Source: Mesorhizobium sp. ZC-5
GTDB taxonomy: Bacteria; Pseudomonadota; Alphaproteobacteria; Rhizobiales; Rhizobiaceae
Direction: 5' to 3'
DNA: 64,000 nucleotides
NCBI RefSeq assembly: GCF_025753855.1
Contig: NZ_JAOWPT010000005.1
Span: 248,001 to 312,000, forward strand
Shown: positions 54,631 to 64,000 of the stretch, in pieces
Numbering within the stretch: position 1 is the first letter of the stretch
How the letters are laid out: each line of letters opens with the position of its first letter
The notes under the pieces: model-generated
Database searches by the model: none
What the model was told of the DNA's origin: nothing
What the model saw: the letters and a program-made list of their open reading frames with translations, nothing else
Position numbers and translations under genes: made by a program

Positions 54631-56094
54631 GTGGCCGAAAACTACGACGTCATCATCATCGGTTCGGGCCCCGGCGGCTACATCGCGGCGATACGGGCAG
54701 CGCAGCTTGGGTTGAAGACGGCGATCGTCGAGCGCGAGCACCTGGCCGGCATCTGCTCCAATTGGGGCTGCATTCCGACCAAGGCGCTGCTGCGTTCGGC
54801 GGAAGTGATGCATCTTGCCACCCACGCCAAGAATTATGGGCTCAAGATCGAAGGCACCGTCGCGCCGGACATCAAGGCGGTGGTGGCGCGTTCGCGCGGC
54901 ATCGCCGAGCGCATGAACGGCGGCGTCGGCTTCCTGATGAAGAAGAACAAGGTCGACGTGATCTGGGGCGAGGCGAAGCTGACCAAGGCAGCCTCGGGCG
55001 ACAAGCCGGCCGAGATCGTCGTGGCGAAGACGGCGAAGAAGCCGATGCTGCCGCAGGCACCACTGCCCAAGAACACCAAGGGCGAGGGCACCTACACGGC
55101 CAAGCACATCATCGTGGCCACCGGCGCGCGGCCGCGCGCGCTGCCGGGTATCGAGCCGGACGGCAAGCTGATCTGGACCTATTTTGAGGCGATGGTGCCG
55201 CCGGAAATGCCGAAATCGCTGCTGGTCATGGGTTCGGGCGCCATCGGCATCGAGTTCGCCTCGTTCTACCGCATCATGGGCGTCGAGGTGACGGTGGTGG
55301 AACTGCTGCCGCAGGTGATGCCGGTGGAAGACGCCGAAATTTCGGCCTTCGCGAAAAAGCAGTTCGAGAAGCAGGGGATGAAGATCATCCTCGACGCCAA
55401 GGTGACCAAGGTCGAGAAGGCGGCAAATTCGATCACCGCGCATGTCGAGATGAAGGACGGCAAGGTGGAGAAAATCACCGCCGACCGGCTGATCTCGGCG
55501 GTCGGCGTGCAGGGTAATGTCGAGAATATCGGGCTCGAAGAACTCGGCGTGAAAACCGACCGCGGCACTATCGTCATCGACGGCTACGGCAAGACCAATG
55601 TGCCTGGCATCTATGCCATCGGCGATGTCGCCGGGCCGCCGATGCTGGCGCACAAGGCCGAGCACGAGGCGGTGATCTGCGTCGAGAAGATTGCCGGCCT
55701 GCCCAATGTGCACCCGATGGACAAGCTGAAGATCCCCGGCTGCACCTATTGCAACCCGCAGGTTGCTTCGGTCGGGCTGACGGAAGCCAAGGCGAAGGCC
55801 GAGGGCAAGGACATCCGTGTCGGCCGCTTCCCGTACGTCGCCAACGGCAAGGCGATCGCACTCGGCGAAGACCAGGGCATGGTGAAGACGATCTTCGACA
55901 AGAAGACCGGACAGTTGCTCGGCGCGCATCTGGTCGGCGCGGAAGTCACCGAGCTGATCCAGGGTTTTGTCGTGGCGATGAACCTCGAGACCACCGAGGA
56001 AGAGCTTATGCACACGATCTTCCCGCATCCGACGCTGTCGGAGACGATGAAGGAAAGCGTGCTCGACGCCTACGGCCGTGCGCTGAACGCATGA
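54631..56094 (+). CDS. lpdA: Dihydrolipoamide dehydrogenase (E3)
   Basis: 487 residues from a GTG with AAGGAGA upstream. Reoxidises the lipoyl groups of the complex with NAD. FAD motif IIIGSGPGGYIAAI, redox cysteines C42 and C47 in CSNWGC, NAD-binding GSGAIGIEFASFY, and the active-site histidine in HPTLSET. An insert of about 20 residues (KKPMLPQAPLPKNTKG) after residue 130 is seen in rhizobial PDH-type Lpd. No lipoyl domain of its own. Confidence 0.96.
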   Translation: MAENYDVIIIGSGPGGYIAAIRAAQLGLKTAIVEREHLAGICSNWGCIPTKALLRSAEVMHLATHAKNYGLKIEGTVAPDIKAVVARSRGIAERMNGGVGFLMKKNKVDVIWGEAKLTKAASGDKPAEIVVAKTAKKPMLPQAPLPKNTKGEGTYTAKHIIVATGARPRALPGIEPDGKLIWTYFEAMVPPEMPKSLLVMGSGAIGIEFASFYRIMGVEVTVVELLPQVMPVEDAEISAFAKKQFEKQGMKIILDAKVTKVEKAANSITAHVEMKDGKVEKITADRLISAVGVQGNVENIGLEELGVKTDRGTIVIDGYGKTNVPGIYAIGDVAGPPMLAHKAEHEAVICVEKIAGLPNVHPMDKLKIPGCTYCNPQVASVGLTEAKAKAEGKDIRVGRFPYVANGKAIALGEDQGMVKTIFDKKTGQLLGAHLVGAEVTELIQGFVVAMNLETTEEELMHTIFPHPTLSETMKESVLDAYGRALNA

Positions 56095-56176
56095 CAGGCG
56101 CGCCGGCGCGGGACTGTTTTACGCGCCGATTCTGACTTATATGCGTGGCGTGGGCGGCTGAGCGAGGAGACGGACG

Positions 56177-56461
56177 ATGGAACAGAGCGTCGGTATCATG
56201 GGCATGCCCGGCATCGGCTTTTTCGGCATGCTGCTGATCGGATTCCTGGCCGGCTACATTGCCGAGAAGGCGATGAACCGTGACCACGGCCTGTTCACCA
56301 ACATCCTCGTCGGCATCGCCGGTTCCTTTGTCGGCGGCACGCTGGCCGGCCTGTTGGACTTCAACTACCAGGGTTTCCTCGGAAACCTGATTGTTGCCGC
56401 CGTCGGCGCCATCGCGATCCTGTGGATTTTCGGGCGCGCCAAGGCGAGCGGAGTGAATTGA
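56177..56461 (+). CDS. GlsB/YeaQ/YmgE-type stress membrane protein
   Basis: 94 residues with three membrane helices. The family pattern [36 protein letters not shown] and [17 protein letters not shown] is clear. General stress-linked inner-membrane proteins of unknown mechanism. It stands between lpd and lipA and is probably cotranscribed. Confidence 0.9.
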   Translation: MEQSVGIMGMPGIGFFGMLLIGFLAGYIAEKAMNRDHGLFTNILVGIAGSFVGGTLAGLLDFNYQGFLGNLIVAAVGAIAILWIFGRAKASGVN

Positions 56462-56468
56462 GACCAAG

Positions 56469-57434
56469 ATGGTAACGCTGCTCGACACGATCGCCAATCC
56501 GCCGCGGCTGCGGCACCCGGAAAAGGCCCACCGGCCGGACCAGGAAGTGCTGCGCAAGCCCGACTGGATCCGCGTCAGGGCGCCGGTTTCCAAGGGCTAT
56601 GCCGAAACGCGCGAGATCGTGAAGTCGCACAAGCTGGTTACGGTGTGCGAGGAGGCCGGCTGCCCCAACATCGGCGAGTGCTGGGAGAAGAAGCACGCCA
56701 CCTTCATGATCATGGGCGAGATCTGCACGCGCGCCTGCGCCTTCTGCAACGTCGCCACCGGCATCCCGACCACGCTCGACCCGAACGAGCCGGAGAGCGT
56801 CGGCAAGGCGGTGGCCAAGATGGGGCTCAGCCACGTCGTCATCACCTCGGTCGACCGCGACGATCTCGCCGATGGCGGCGCGCAGCATTTCGCCGACGTG
56901 ATCCACGCGATCCGCAGGCACAATCCGACCACCACGATCGAGATCCTGACGCCGGACTTCCTGCGCAAGGACGGCGCGCTGGAGATTGTCGTTGCGGCAA
57001 AGCCCGACGTCTTCAACCACAATCTGGAGACGGTGCCGTCGAACTACCTGACCGTGCGTCCGGGTGCCCGCTATTTCCATTCGATCCGGCTCCTGCAGCG
57101 GGTGAAGGAGCTCGACCCGTCGATCTTCACCAAGTCGGGCATCATGGTCGGCCTTGGCGAGGAACGGAACGAGATCCTGCAGCTGATGGACGACCTGCGT
57201 TCGGCCAATGTCGACTTCATGACGATCGGCCAATATCTGCAGCCGTCGAAAAAGCACCATCCGGTGAAGAAATTCGTCACGCCGGAGGAATTCAAATCCT
57301 ACGAGACGATCGGCAGGACCAAGGGTTTCCTGCTTGTCGCCTCGAGCCCGCTGACGCGTTCCTCGCATCACGCCGGCGAGGATTTTGCCCGGCTGCGCGC
57401 GGCGCGGGAGAAGCAGCTTTCGCGGATCGCCTGA
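56469..57434 (+). CDS. lipA: Lipoyl synthase LipA
   Basis: 321-residue radical SAM enzyme that inserts two sulfurs into protein-bound octanoyl groups, here for the E2 and E1-beta lipoyl domains encoded upstream. The radical SAM cluster cysteines are in [10 protein letters not shown]; the auxiliary cluster is in [12 protein letters not shown]. The C-terminal [15 protein letters not shown] carries the family serine ligand region. Confidence 0.97.
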   Translation: MVTLLDTIANPPRLRHPEKAHRPDQEVLRKPDWIRVRAPVSKGYAETREIVKSHKLVTVCEEAGCPNIGECWEKKHATFMIMGEICTRACAFCNVATGIPTTLDPNEPESVGKAVAKMGLSHVVITSVDRDDLADGGAQHFADVIHAIRRHNPTTTIEILTPDFLRKDGALEIVVAAKPDVFNHNLETVPSNYLTVRPGARYFHSIRLLQRVKELDPSIFTKSGIMVGLGEERNEILQLMDDLRSANVDFMTIGQYLQPSKKHHPVKKFVTPEEFKSYETIGRTKGFLLVASSPLTRSSHHAGEDFARLRAAREKQLSRIA

Positions 57435-57439
57435 ACAGT

Positions 57440-57994
57440 TTGACAGCCTGCGCCGAACGGCTGTCGTCGGCGAACAGGGTGCTCGTCATCGGTTGCTCGG
57501 GTGGCGGCAAATCCACCCTGGCGCAGGCGTTGTCGCCCAAATTGAACCTGCCTTACATTTCGATGGACCGAGCCTTCTTCTGGCTTCCCGGTTGGAAGCT
57601 GCGCGAGCGCTCACAAATCCGATCGATGGTCGCCGACGCCGTCCAGGAAGACCGGTGGATCATGGACGGGACCGGCCATGCCACGCTCGATTTGCGTTTG
57701 CCGCGTGCCGAGGCTCTTATCTGGATTCGCTTGCCACGCCTACTTTGCCTCACACGGGTCGTTTTGCGGTGGATACGTTATGCCGGGCGCTCGCGTCCCG
57801 AGATGACGGAAGGGTGCCCGGAAAAGATCGACCTCGAATTCCTGCGCTACATCTGGAACTTCGAGAAGAAGCAGGCGCGGGACATCATCGATGGGTTGGC
57901 GAAGTACGGTCCCGATGTACCGGTTTTCGTTCTCGATTCGCGCGGCGACGCAGACGCCCTGCTTGCTCTTCTCGAAAGGCGTGATACGGACTGA
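57440..57994 (+). CDS. P-loop kinase-like ATPase (FlaR/topology-modulation type)
   Basis: About 184 residues from a TTG at 57440 (a GTG at 57479 is an alternative); the start is not well supported by a ribosome site. Walker A is VIGCSGGGKSTLAQAL, followed by LNLPYISMDRAFFWLPGW, RWIMDGTGHATLDL and a lid-like EALIWIRLPRLLCL, as in adenylate-kinase-related FlaR proteins. The substrate is unknown. It follows lipA by five bases. Confidence 0.8.
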   Translation: MTACAERLSSANRVLVIGCSGGGKSTLAQALSPKLNLPYISMDRAFFWLPGWKLRERSQIRSMVADAVQEDRWIMDGTGHATLDLRLPRAEALIWIRLPRLLCLTRVVLRWIRYAGRSRPEMTEGCPEKIDLEFLRYIWNFEKKQARDIIDGLAKYGPDVPVFVLDSRGDADALLALLERRDTD

Positions 57995-57996
57995 TC

Positions 57997-58467
57997 ATGC
58001 CGCAGTTCGAGACCGTCAAACACGTCAGCCATCCGCCGCACGAGATGTTCGCGCTGGTCGCCGACGTGGAGAAATACCCGCAGTTCCTGCCGCTTTGCGA
58101 AGGCCTGTCGGTGCGTTCCCGCAAGGAGCGCGACGGCCGCACCGTGCTCGTCGCGGACATGACGGTGGGCTACAAGGCGATCCGCGAGACGTTCACCAGC
58201 CAGGTGCACCTGAAACCCGACGAGAACGCCATCGACGTCAAATATCTCGACGGTCCCTTCCGCTACCTGAGCAATATATGGCGGTTCGATGCGGCCGCCG
58301 ACGGCGGCACCGATATCCACTTCTTCATCGACTACGAGTTCAAGAGCCGCATTCTGGGCGCCATGATGGGTGCGATGTTCGACCGCGCCTTCCGCATGTT
58401 CACCAACGCGTTCGAGAAGAGGGCGGATGTGGTGTATGGCAGTCCCAGTATCGGCCAAGCCGGATGA
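57997..58467 (+). CDS. Coq10/RatA-like START-domain protein
   Basis: 156 residues. Opens FETVKHVSHPPHEMFALVAD and contains KYPQFLPLCEGLSV and DGPFRYLSNIWRF, as in Coq10 (ubiquinone-binding) and RatA proteins. Alphaproteobacterial members next to lipA are usually seen as Coq10-like helpers of respiration; a toxin role is less likely. It begins two bases after the kinase-like gene. Confidence 0.9.
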   Translation: MPQFETVKHVSHPPHEMFALVADVEKYPQFLPLCEGLSVRSRKERDGRTVLVADMTVGYKAIRETFTSQVHLKPDENAIDVKYLDGPFRYLSNIWRFDAAADGGTDIHFFIDYEFKSRILGAMMGAMFDRAFRMFTNAFEKRADVVYGSPSIGQAG

Positions 58468-58523
58468 GCGGCGGCTATGCTGAAACGGGTTGGCGCCTTC
58501 ATCGCCTCAATCTCGAGACGTAG

Positions 58524-59333
58524 CTATAGCGGCTCAAATCGAAAGCTTCCGTTCGACCGGGCGACGCGACCAACGCCGGGCGAGTCCAGGTGTGCGCCCG
58601 CGATGAAATAATCGTCGTCCGATGCGAGTGCCAGCAACCGCAATCGGCTTTCGCGCGCCTGGTCCTGATCCTCATCGAACTCCCAGGTCAGTTCCGGTCG
58701 GTAGAACTGAAGCGATGGAACGTGAACGGTGTCTCCCCAAACCAAGAGGCGTTCGCCGCTGCTCGAAACGCGAAAGCAGCTGTGACCCACTTCATGGCCA
58801 TGAGCGCCAATAGCTTCAACATGTGTCTCGAGACGTTCTCCGGCTTCGAATGATTCCGCCTTGCCGTGAAAGCGTTCGAGCCGCGCCACGGCACGAAAGA
58901 GGTCAAGTTCTTGCTCAGGAACCAGCAAACGCGTCATCCGGGGAAAAGCCTCTCGACCGTCAGCAAGCACAAGACCATGGATATGGTCGAGATGAGTATG
59001 GGTGAACATGACGGTGCGGACTCTTTCGGCCTCGATGCCAGCTTCAACCAGCGCCTCGGGAAGGCGGCCCATGGTGGGATGCCAAGCATTTGACGCACCA
59101 GTATCGATCAAGGTTATCGCGCTTCCATCGTCAATTGCGAATGCATTGACCGAAAGCCTGAGTTGTCCGTCGAATAGCGGAATTTGATCTTTTAACTCAT
59201 CGCCAAATGGTTTGTTGCCGGGTTGACGGAGCCGCCTGAGTGGCATGTCGACATAACCATCGCGCAACGAAGTGATGCGCAGATCACCAAGGCTATAGGT
59301 TGAATGAAGTCCGCCTGAAGCTATTCGGTGCAT
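58524..59333 (-). CDS. MBL-fold hydrolase, lactonase-like
   Basis: 269 residues. The metal motif is HTHLDHIHG, with a further histidine in AIGAHGHEVGHS, the bridging aspartate in VWGDTVHV and a last one in AGAHLDSPG. Layout resembles AHL lactonase/methyl-parathion-hydrolase-like proteins. No signal peptide, so probably cytosolic. Not the same branch as the 8211-9119 protein. Confidence 0.88.
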   Translation of the reverse strand: MHRIASGGLHSTYSLGDLRITSLRDGYVDMPLRRLRQPGNKPFGDELKDQIPLFDGQLRLSVNAFAIDDGSAITLIDTGASNAWHPTMGRLPEALVEAGIEAERVRTVMFTHTHLDHIHGLVLADGREAFPRMTRLLVPEQELDLFRAVARLERFHGKAESFEAGERLETHVEAIGAHGHEVGHSCFRVSSSGERLLVWGDTVHVPSLQFYRPELTWEFDEDQDQARESRLRLLALASDDDYFIAGAHLDSPGVGRVARSNGSFRFEPL

Positions 59334-59384
59334 TTGCCGATCCGATCAAGAAGATTGCCGCCAGTTCTAAAACGCCGCGGAAGA

Positions 59385-59873
59385 CTAGCCGGCGAGCGCC
59401 TTCAGCCCCATCTCCAGCGCCGTCCGCACCGTCTCGCGGCGGATAAAATCGCGGCCCTTGTTGTCGAACTGACGACGTTCGGCGATCGGCTGAAGGCCGG
59501 TCATCGCCAGCCCGAACCAGACCAGCCCGACCGGTTTTTCCGCCGAGCCGCCATCAGGGCCGGCAATGCCTGTGACCGAGAGCGCGATGCCGGCATGCGA
59601 GCGGGCCAGCGCGCCGGACGCCATTTCCAGCGCGGTTTCGCGCGACACCGCGCCATGCGCGTCGAGGGTGACCGGGGAGACCCCGAGCATCTCGATCTTG
59701 GCGTCGTTGGAATAGGTGACGAAACCGCGATCGACCATCGACGACGAACCCGGGATGTCGGTGAGTATGGAGATGATCATGCCGCCGGTGCAGGATTCCG
59801 CCGTCGCAGAAAGGATCTTGCGGGCAGCGCACGCCTTGAGGAAACGATCAGCCAGTTCTCCAAGGTCACTCAT
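59385..59873 (-). CDS. pncC: CinA C-terminal domain protein, nicotinamide-nucleotide amidohydrolase
   Basis: 162 residues consisting of only the CinA C-domain. [21 protein letters not shown] holds the reactive serine region; [25 protein letters not shown] is the second hallmark. It deamidates NMN in the pyridine salvage cycle. The start overlaps the ispDF stop by 4 bp. Confidence 0.92.
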   Translation of the reverse strand: MSDLGELADRFLKACAARKILSATAESCTGGMIISILTDIPGSSSMVDRGFVTYSNDAKIEMLGVSPVTLDAHGAVSRETALEMASGALARSHAGIALSVTGIAGPDGGSAEKPVGLVWFGLAMTGLQPIAERRQFDNKGRDFIRRETVRTALEMGLKALAG

Positions 59874-61090
59874 TCGGGCACATCTCCGGGGTAGACGACA
59901 CTTGCCGTAGCGATCGCCGCGATGCCTTCCTCGCGGCCGATGAAGCCGAGCTTTTCATTGGTGGTCGCCTTGATGGATATGCGTTCCCTGGCAATTCGGA
60001 GCATTTTCGACAGCGCCTCCGTCATGGCTTCACGATGCGGGCCGACGCGCGGCGCCTCGCAGATCAGCGTGACGTCGGCATTGGCGATACGGCCGCCAGC
60101 CGAACGCACGATGCCCGCTGCGTGTTCCACGAAGATATGCGAGGCCGCACCCTTCCATTGCGGATCGGATGGCGGGAAATGCGTGCCGATGTCGCCGGCG
60201 CCGCAGGTGGCGAGCAGCGCGTCGGTCAGCGCATGCAGGCCGACATCGGCATCCGAATGGCCGTTGAGCTTCTTGGTGTGCGGGATGGCGACGCCGCAAA
60301 GCGTGACATGGTCTCCGGGCTCGAAGGAATGCACATCGTAGCCGTTGCCGGTGCGGACGTCGGGGAACGCGCTTCGTTGGGAAAGCCGCTCGTTGGCCAT
60401 CGCGATATCCTTCGCCCAGGTCAGTTTCATGTTGTCCGGCGAGCCCAATACGAGCCGCACCGGCAGCCCATTCCATTCGGCGATCGCGGCGTCGTCGGTA
60501 AAGTCGTCGCGTCCGGCAGCGGCTGCCGCGTCGTGCGCGGCCATGATCGGGCCGAACGGAAAGCCCTGCGGCGTCTGGGCGGTGTGCAGGCCGGCGCGGG
60601 GCACCGTTTCGACGATGGTGCCGTCGGCAGCACCGCGCTTCAGCGTATCTGAGACCGGCAGAGCGGGCAGGGCGCCGTGGCCGGCATCGATCGCGGCGAT
60701 CACCCTGTAGATCAACGCCGCGTCGACGAAAGGCCGCACGCCGTCATGGATCAACACGACGCCGGGCGCTTCGCCGGCAAGCGCGCTCAAGGCAAGCCGC
60801 GTCGATTCCTGGCGCGTCGACCCGCCGGGCACGACAATGAAATCGCGGGTGAATTCGCCCATCGCAGCGAACAGATCCGTGTCGTCGGGATGGATTGCCA
60901 CGACGATGGTTCCGATCGACGGATGGCTGGAAAAGGCCTCGATGGTGCGGTAAAGCACGGCTCGGCCGCCGATCCTTCGGTATTGCTTGGGGCCTTCGGC
61001 GGACTGTCCGGCGCGCTCGCCGCGGCCCGCCGCGACGATGACCACGGCGACCTTGGCGGCTGAATGGCTGGATTGCTTGGTTTCGCCCAT
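59870..61090 (-). CDS. ispDF: Bifunctional IspD/IspF isoprenoid enzyme
   Basis: 406 residues. N-terminal IspD (CTP transferase: [25 protein letters not shown]) joined to C-terminal IspF (cyclodiphosphate synthase: [34 protein letters not shown] with metal ligands, [16 protein letters not shown]). It catalyses steps 3 and 5 of the MEP pathway. The fusion is typical of alphaproteobacteria. An ATG at 61102 is also possible. Confidence 0.96.
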   Translation of the reverse strand: MGETKQSSHSAAKVAVVIVAAGRGERAGQSAEGPKQYRRIGGRAVLYRTIEAFSSHPSIGTIVVAIHPDDTDLFAAMGEFTRDFIVVPGGSTRQESTRLALSALAGEAPGVVLIHDGVRPFVDAALIYRVIAAIDAGHGALPALPVSDTLKRGAADGTIVETVPRAGLHTAQTPQGFPFGPIMAAHDAAAAAGRDDFTDDAAIAEWNGLPVRLVLGSPDNMKLTWAKDIAMANERLSQRSAFPDVRTGNGYDVHSFEPGDHVTLCGVAIPHTKKLNGHSDADVGLHALTDALLATCGAGDIGTHFPPSDPQWKGAASHIFVEHAAGIVRSAGGRIANADVTLICEAPRVGPHREAMTEALSKMLRIARERISIKATTNEKLGFIGREEGIAAIATASVVYPGDVPE

Positions 61091-61230
61091 GGCGAGACGC
61101 ATAGCGGCGGGTCAGGGCAAACGCCAGTGCAAAGCGGGGGTTTGACGAAAGTTGAGCGCCTTCGCAGTTGCACAAACGCGCAAAACTGTCTAGGCAATGA
61201 GCAGCAGACGAAAGTGCCCGGTTTTTGTGC

Positions 61231-62259
61231 ATGACCTCTTTTTCCCAACTCGGCCTGCCGCTCGACCTCGGCGCGGTCGAAATCCGCAACCGGGTGTTTC
61301 TGGCTCCGATGTCGGGCATCACCGACGAGCCGTTCCGGATGCGTGCGCATAGGCATGGCGCCGGGCTCGTCGTGTCGGAAATGGTGGCGAGCGGTGAACT
61401 CGCCAAGGGCCGGCTGGAATCCGAGCGCCGCATCCGGCGGCCCGACATTCCGGTCCACATGGTGCAGCTTGCAGGACGCCAGGCCGATCACATGGCTGAA
61501 GCGGCGCGCATCGCGGCAGGCGAGGGCGCCGACATCATCGACATCAACATGGGCTGCCCGGCGAAGAAGGTGACCGGCGGTTATGCCGGCTCCGCCTTGA
61601 TGCGCGAGCCGGACCATGCGCTGTCGCTCATCGAGGCGGTGATTGGCGCCGTCGACGTGCCGGTGACGGTGAAGATGCGGCTCGGCTGGGACGAAGGCGC
61701 GCTCAACGCGCCGCTGCTGGCGCGGCGCGCCGAACAGGCCGGCGTGAAGATGGTGACGGTGCATGGCCGCACGCGCTGCCAGTTCTACCAGGGCAAGGCC
61801 GACTGGCGCGCCATCGCGCGGGTCAAACAGGCGGTTTCGATACCGGTGGTCGCCAATGGCGACGTGACCAGCGCGGCGGATGCCGCTTTGGTGCTGGAAC
61901 AATCGGGAGCCGATGCGGTGATGGTCGGCCGCGCCAGCTATGGCGCGCCATGGGCTGCCGCCGAAATCGCCCAGGCGGCAGGCGGCAGCGCCGCGCAAGG
62001 CATTCCTCGCAGCGCCGAGGATATCGCCGGCTATGTGATCGACCACTACGATGCGATGCTTGCGCTTTACGGCGTCGAAAGCGGGCTCAGGCAAGCCAGA
62101 AAACATCTCGGCTGGTATCTGGAGCGTCACGCGGCAGCCGCCGCTCCAGACCTGCGCAAGGCGATCATGACCGGCCTGGAGCCGCAACAGGTAATCGCCG
62201 CGCTGCGCGAAGCATTCCTGGCCGGCGAAGCCGCAATGGACATCAGGGAAGTCGCATGA
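61231..62259 (+). CDS. dusB: tRNA-dihydrouridine synthase DusB
   Basis: 342-residue flavoenzyme that reduces uridine in t[17 protein letters not shown] (FMN site), [27 protein letters not shown] with the catalytic cysteine, [25 protein letters not shown] and [11 protein letters not shown]. The stop overlaps the ntrB start by 4 bp. An NifR3/DusB gene ahead of ntrBC is the standard alphaproteobacterial order. Confidence 0.96.
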   Translation: MTSFSQLGLPLDLGAVEIRNRVFLAPMSGITDEPFRMRAHRHGAGLVVSEMVASGELAKGRLESERRIRRPDIPVHMVQLAGRQADHMAEAARIAAGEGADIIDINMGCPAKKVTGGYAGSALMREPDHALSLIEAVIGAVDVPVTVKMRLGWDEGALNAPLLARRAEQAGVKMVTVHGRTRCQFYQGKADWRAIARVKQAVSIPVVANGDVTSAADAALVLEQSGADAVMVGRASYGAPWAAAEIAQAAGGSAAQGIPRSAEDIAGYVIDHYDAMLALYGVESGLRQARKHLGWYLERHAAAAAPDLRKAIMTGLEPQQVIAALREAFLAGEAAMDIREVA

Positions 62260-63395
62260 ATGTGACACAGGCAGCAGTGCCGCCGCCGGCCGACGCCGCG
62301 CAGATCGTGCTCAACACGATTCGCCATCCGGTGATCATGGTCAGCGCGGAAGGTTTCATCACCTTCGCCAACGCGGATGCGGAAGATTTTTTCCGTGCCA
62401 GCGCCACCATGCTCGGGCGCTACACGCTGGCGAAGTTCGTGCCGTTCGGCAGCCCGCTGCTGACGCTTGTCGAGCAGGTGCGCGAGCGGAAGGCGCCGGT
62501 CAACGAATACCGTGTCGACATTTCCTCGCCGCGCCTCGGCATCGAAAAGATCGTCGACATCTATGTCGCGCCGGTGCCCGAACTGCCGGGTTCGGTGGTG
62601 GTGATGTTCCAGGAACGCTCGATGGCCGACAAGATCGACCGCCAGATGACGCATCGCGGCGCGGCCCGCTCGGTTACCGGTCTCGCCGCCATGCTGGCGC
62701 ACGAGATCAAGAACCCGCTGTCGGGCATTCGCGGTGCGGCACAGCTGCTGGAGACCGCGGTTTCGGACGAGGATCGGGCGCTGACCCGGCTGATCACCGA
62801 CGAGACCGACCGCATCGTCTCGCTGGTCGACCGCATGGAGGTGTTTTCCGACGAGCGGCCGATCGACCGTTATCCGGTCAACATCCATGTCGTTCTGGAT
62901 CATGTGAAGGCGATAGCCAGAAACGGTTTCGCCAAGGGAATCAAGATCATAGAGGAATATGATCCTTCATTGCCTGCGGTTTATGCCAATCGCGACCAGC
63001 TGATCCAGGTGTTCCTGAACTTGGTGAAGAACGCCGCCGAGGCGATCGGTTCCGACCCGCAGGGCGAATTGACGCTTTCGACCGCTTTCAGGCCCGGCAT
63101 CCGCGTTTCGGTGCCCGGCACCCAGGATCGCGTGTCGCTGCCACTCGAATTCACCGTCCGCGATAATGGTCCGGGCGTACCGGAGGACATTTTGCCGATC
63201 CTGTTCGATCCGTTCATCACGACCAAGCCCAACGGCTCCGGACTGGGACTCGCCCTGGTGGCGAAGATCGTCGGCGAACATGGCGGCGTCATCGAATGCG
63301 ATTCGACGCCGCGCGGCACCTCTTTCCGCATCCTGCTGCCGGCCTGGAAAGAGGCGCCTTATGCCGGTGACACCGAGACGGGATCCGGCCGATGA
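62256..63395 (+). CDS. ntrB: Nitrogen regulation histidine kinase NtrB
   Basis: 379 residues: PAS-like sensor domain (about 15-125), dimerisation/phosphoacceptor helix with H149 in [14 protein letters not shown], and the ATP-binding domain with N259 in [21 protein letters not shown] and [11 protein letters not shown]. It lacks membrane segments and works with PII proteins to control NtrC according to nitrogen supply. It overlaps dusB and ntrC by 4 bp each. Confidence 0.96.
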   Translation: MNVTQAAVPPPADAAQIVLNTIRHPVIMVSAEGFITFANADAEDFFRASATMLGRYTLAKFVPFGSPLLTLVEQVRERKAPVNEYRVDISSPRLGIEKIVDIYVAPVPELPGSVVVMFQERSMADKIDRQMTHRGAARSVTGLAAMLAHEIKNPLSGIRGAAQLLETAVSDEDRALTRLITDETDRIVSLVDRMEVFSDERPIDRYPVNIHVVLDHVKAIARNGFAKGIKIIEEYDPSLPAVYANRDQLIQVFLNLVKNAAEAIGSDPQGELTLSTAFRPGIRVSVPGTQDRVSLPLEFTVRDNGPGVPEDILPILFDPFITTKPNGSGLGLALVAKIVGEHGGVIECDSTPRGTSFRILLPAWKEAPYAGDTETGSGR

Positions 63396-64000
63396 GCGTG
63401 CGTGGAAACATTCTGGTCGCCGATGACGATGCGGCAATCCGCACCGTGCTCAACCAGGCGCTGTCGCGCTCCGGGCATGACGTGCGCGTCACCTCGAACG
63501 CGGCGACGCTGTGGCGCTGGGTGGCGGCGGGCGAGGGCGACCTGGTCATCACCGACGTGGTGATGCCGGACGAAAACGCCTTCGACATGCTGCCGCGCAT
63601 CAAGAAGGCGCGGCCGGAACTGCCGGTCATCGTGATGAGCGCGCAAAACACCTTCATGACCGCGATCCGGGCGTCCGAGACCGGCGCCTACGAATATCTG
63701 CCGAAGCCGTTCGATCTCACCGAACTCCTGACCATCGTCAACCGCGCGCTGGCGGAGCCGAAACGCCCGTCGGCCGAGCCGCGCGGCGACGACCAGCCGG
63801 AATCGATGCCGCTGGTCGGCCGCTCCGGCGCCATGCAGGACATCTACCGCATGCTCGCCCGCATGATGCAGACCGACCTGACCGTGATGATCTCGGGCGA
63901 ATCCGGTACCGGCAAGGAACTGGTGGCGCGCGCGCTGCATGAATATGGCCGCCGCCGCAACGGCCCGTTCGTGGCCATCAACATGGCCGCGATCCCGCGC
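63392..64000 (+). CDS. ntrC: Nitrogen regulation response regulator NtrC (3' end beyond window)
   Basis: First 203 residues. The receiver domain has acidic D11-D12-D13, phosphoacceptor D55 in VITDVVMPD and K105 in YLPKPFD. The sigma54-activator AAA+ domain begins at [13 protein letters not shown], with Walker A GESGTGKE (169-176). The C-terminal DNA-binding part lies outside the window. Confidence 0.97.
   Translation, partial: MSVRGNILVADDDAAIRTVLNQALSRSGHDVRVTSNAATLWRWVAAGEGDLVITDVVMPDENAFDMLPRIKKARPELPVIVMSAQNTFMTAIRASETGAYEYLPKPFDLTELLTIVNRALAEPKRPSAEPRGDDQPESMPLVGRSGAMQDIYRMLARMMQTDLTVMISGESGTGKELVARALHEYGRRRNGPFVAINMAAIPR

Noticed and set aside
61231-64000. dusB-ntrB-ntrC 4-bp overlaps as a new arrangement
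   Set aside because: This is the ordinary nifR3-ntrB-ntrC operon order of alphaproteobacteria.

Overview
The window is GC-rich DNA from an alphaproteobacterium, most likely a member of the Rhizobiales close to Mesorhizobium or another Phyllobacteriaceae. The grounds are a pyruvate dehydrogenase operon whose E1-beta subunit carries its own lipoyl domain, a fused IspDF, a separate PurS subunit beside the F1-ATPase zeta inhibitor gene, a dusB-ntrB-ntrC operon, and rhizobial-style palindromic repeats. The genus is an inference from gene content and order. No rRNA, tRNA, CRISPR array, integrase or complete insertion sequence was seen.

1-19.1 kb. After the cut end of a peptide ABC ATPase gene comes a large surface-polysaccharide locus. 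It holds a secreted polysaccharide lyase, an FkbM methyltransferase, two GT4 glycosyltransferases, two MurG-like glycosyltransferases, a polysaccharide deacetylase, two further methyltransferase-like proteins, and a GtrA/GT2 pair for lipid-linked sugar transfer. Cyclic-nucleotide signalling genes are mixed in: a class III cyclase overlapping both the lyase and FkbM genes by 4 bp, a DUF3095 cyclase-like protein, a stand-alone cNMP-binding protein and an MBL hydrolase. Beside these is a 904-residue ABC-exporter-like protein whose ATP site has lost every key catalytic residue and whose nucleotide domain is about twice the normal size. This is the best candidate here for an undescribed system.

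19.2-36.6 kb. Mostly housekeeping: ttcA, a Bcr-type efflux pump, a monothiol glutaredoxin and a BolA partner, then the purine genes (purL; purC-purS-coiled-coil gene-purQ; purB). They are interspersed with a MocR regulator divergent from two DUF1127-type small proteins, the ATPase zeta inhibitor, an HpaI-type aldolase and VOC proteins.

36.7-48.6 kb. Small stress or envelope proteins (DUF2171, DUF2259, DUF1236, PRC-barrel, dodecin, several small secreted or membrane proteins), a P1 peptidase, a LivK-type binding protein, kdsA, a 2OG-Fe(II) oxygenase, eno and an FtsB/DivIC-like protein. Two places look acquired or repeat-laden: 39.1-40.3 kb and 43.4-44.0 kb.

48.6-58.5 kb. The pyruvate dehydrogenase/lipoate region: pdhA, pdhB, a Uma2 nuclease gene, pdhC, hdeD-like, SGNH hydrolase, lpd, a GlsB-type membrane protein, lipA, a P-loop kinase and a Coq10/RatA-like protein. 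pdhC carries a palindromic repeat inside its reading frame, in the linker after the lipoyl domain.

58.5-64 kb. An MBL hydrolase, a CinA C-terminal domain protein, ispDF, then dusB-ntrB-ntrC joined by 4-bp overlaps. ntrC is cut by the window end.
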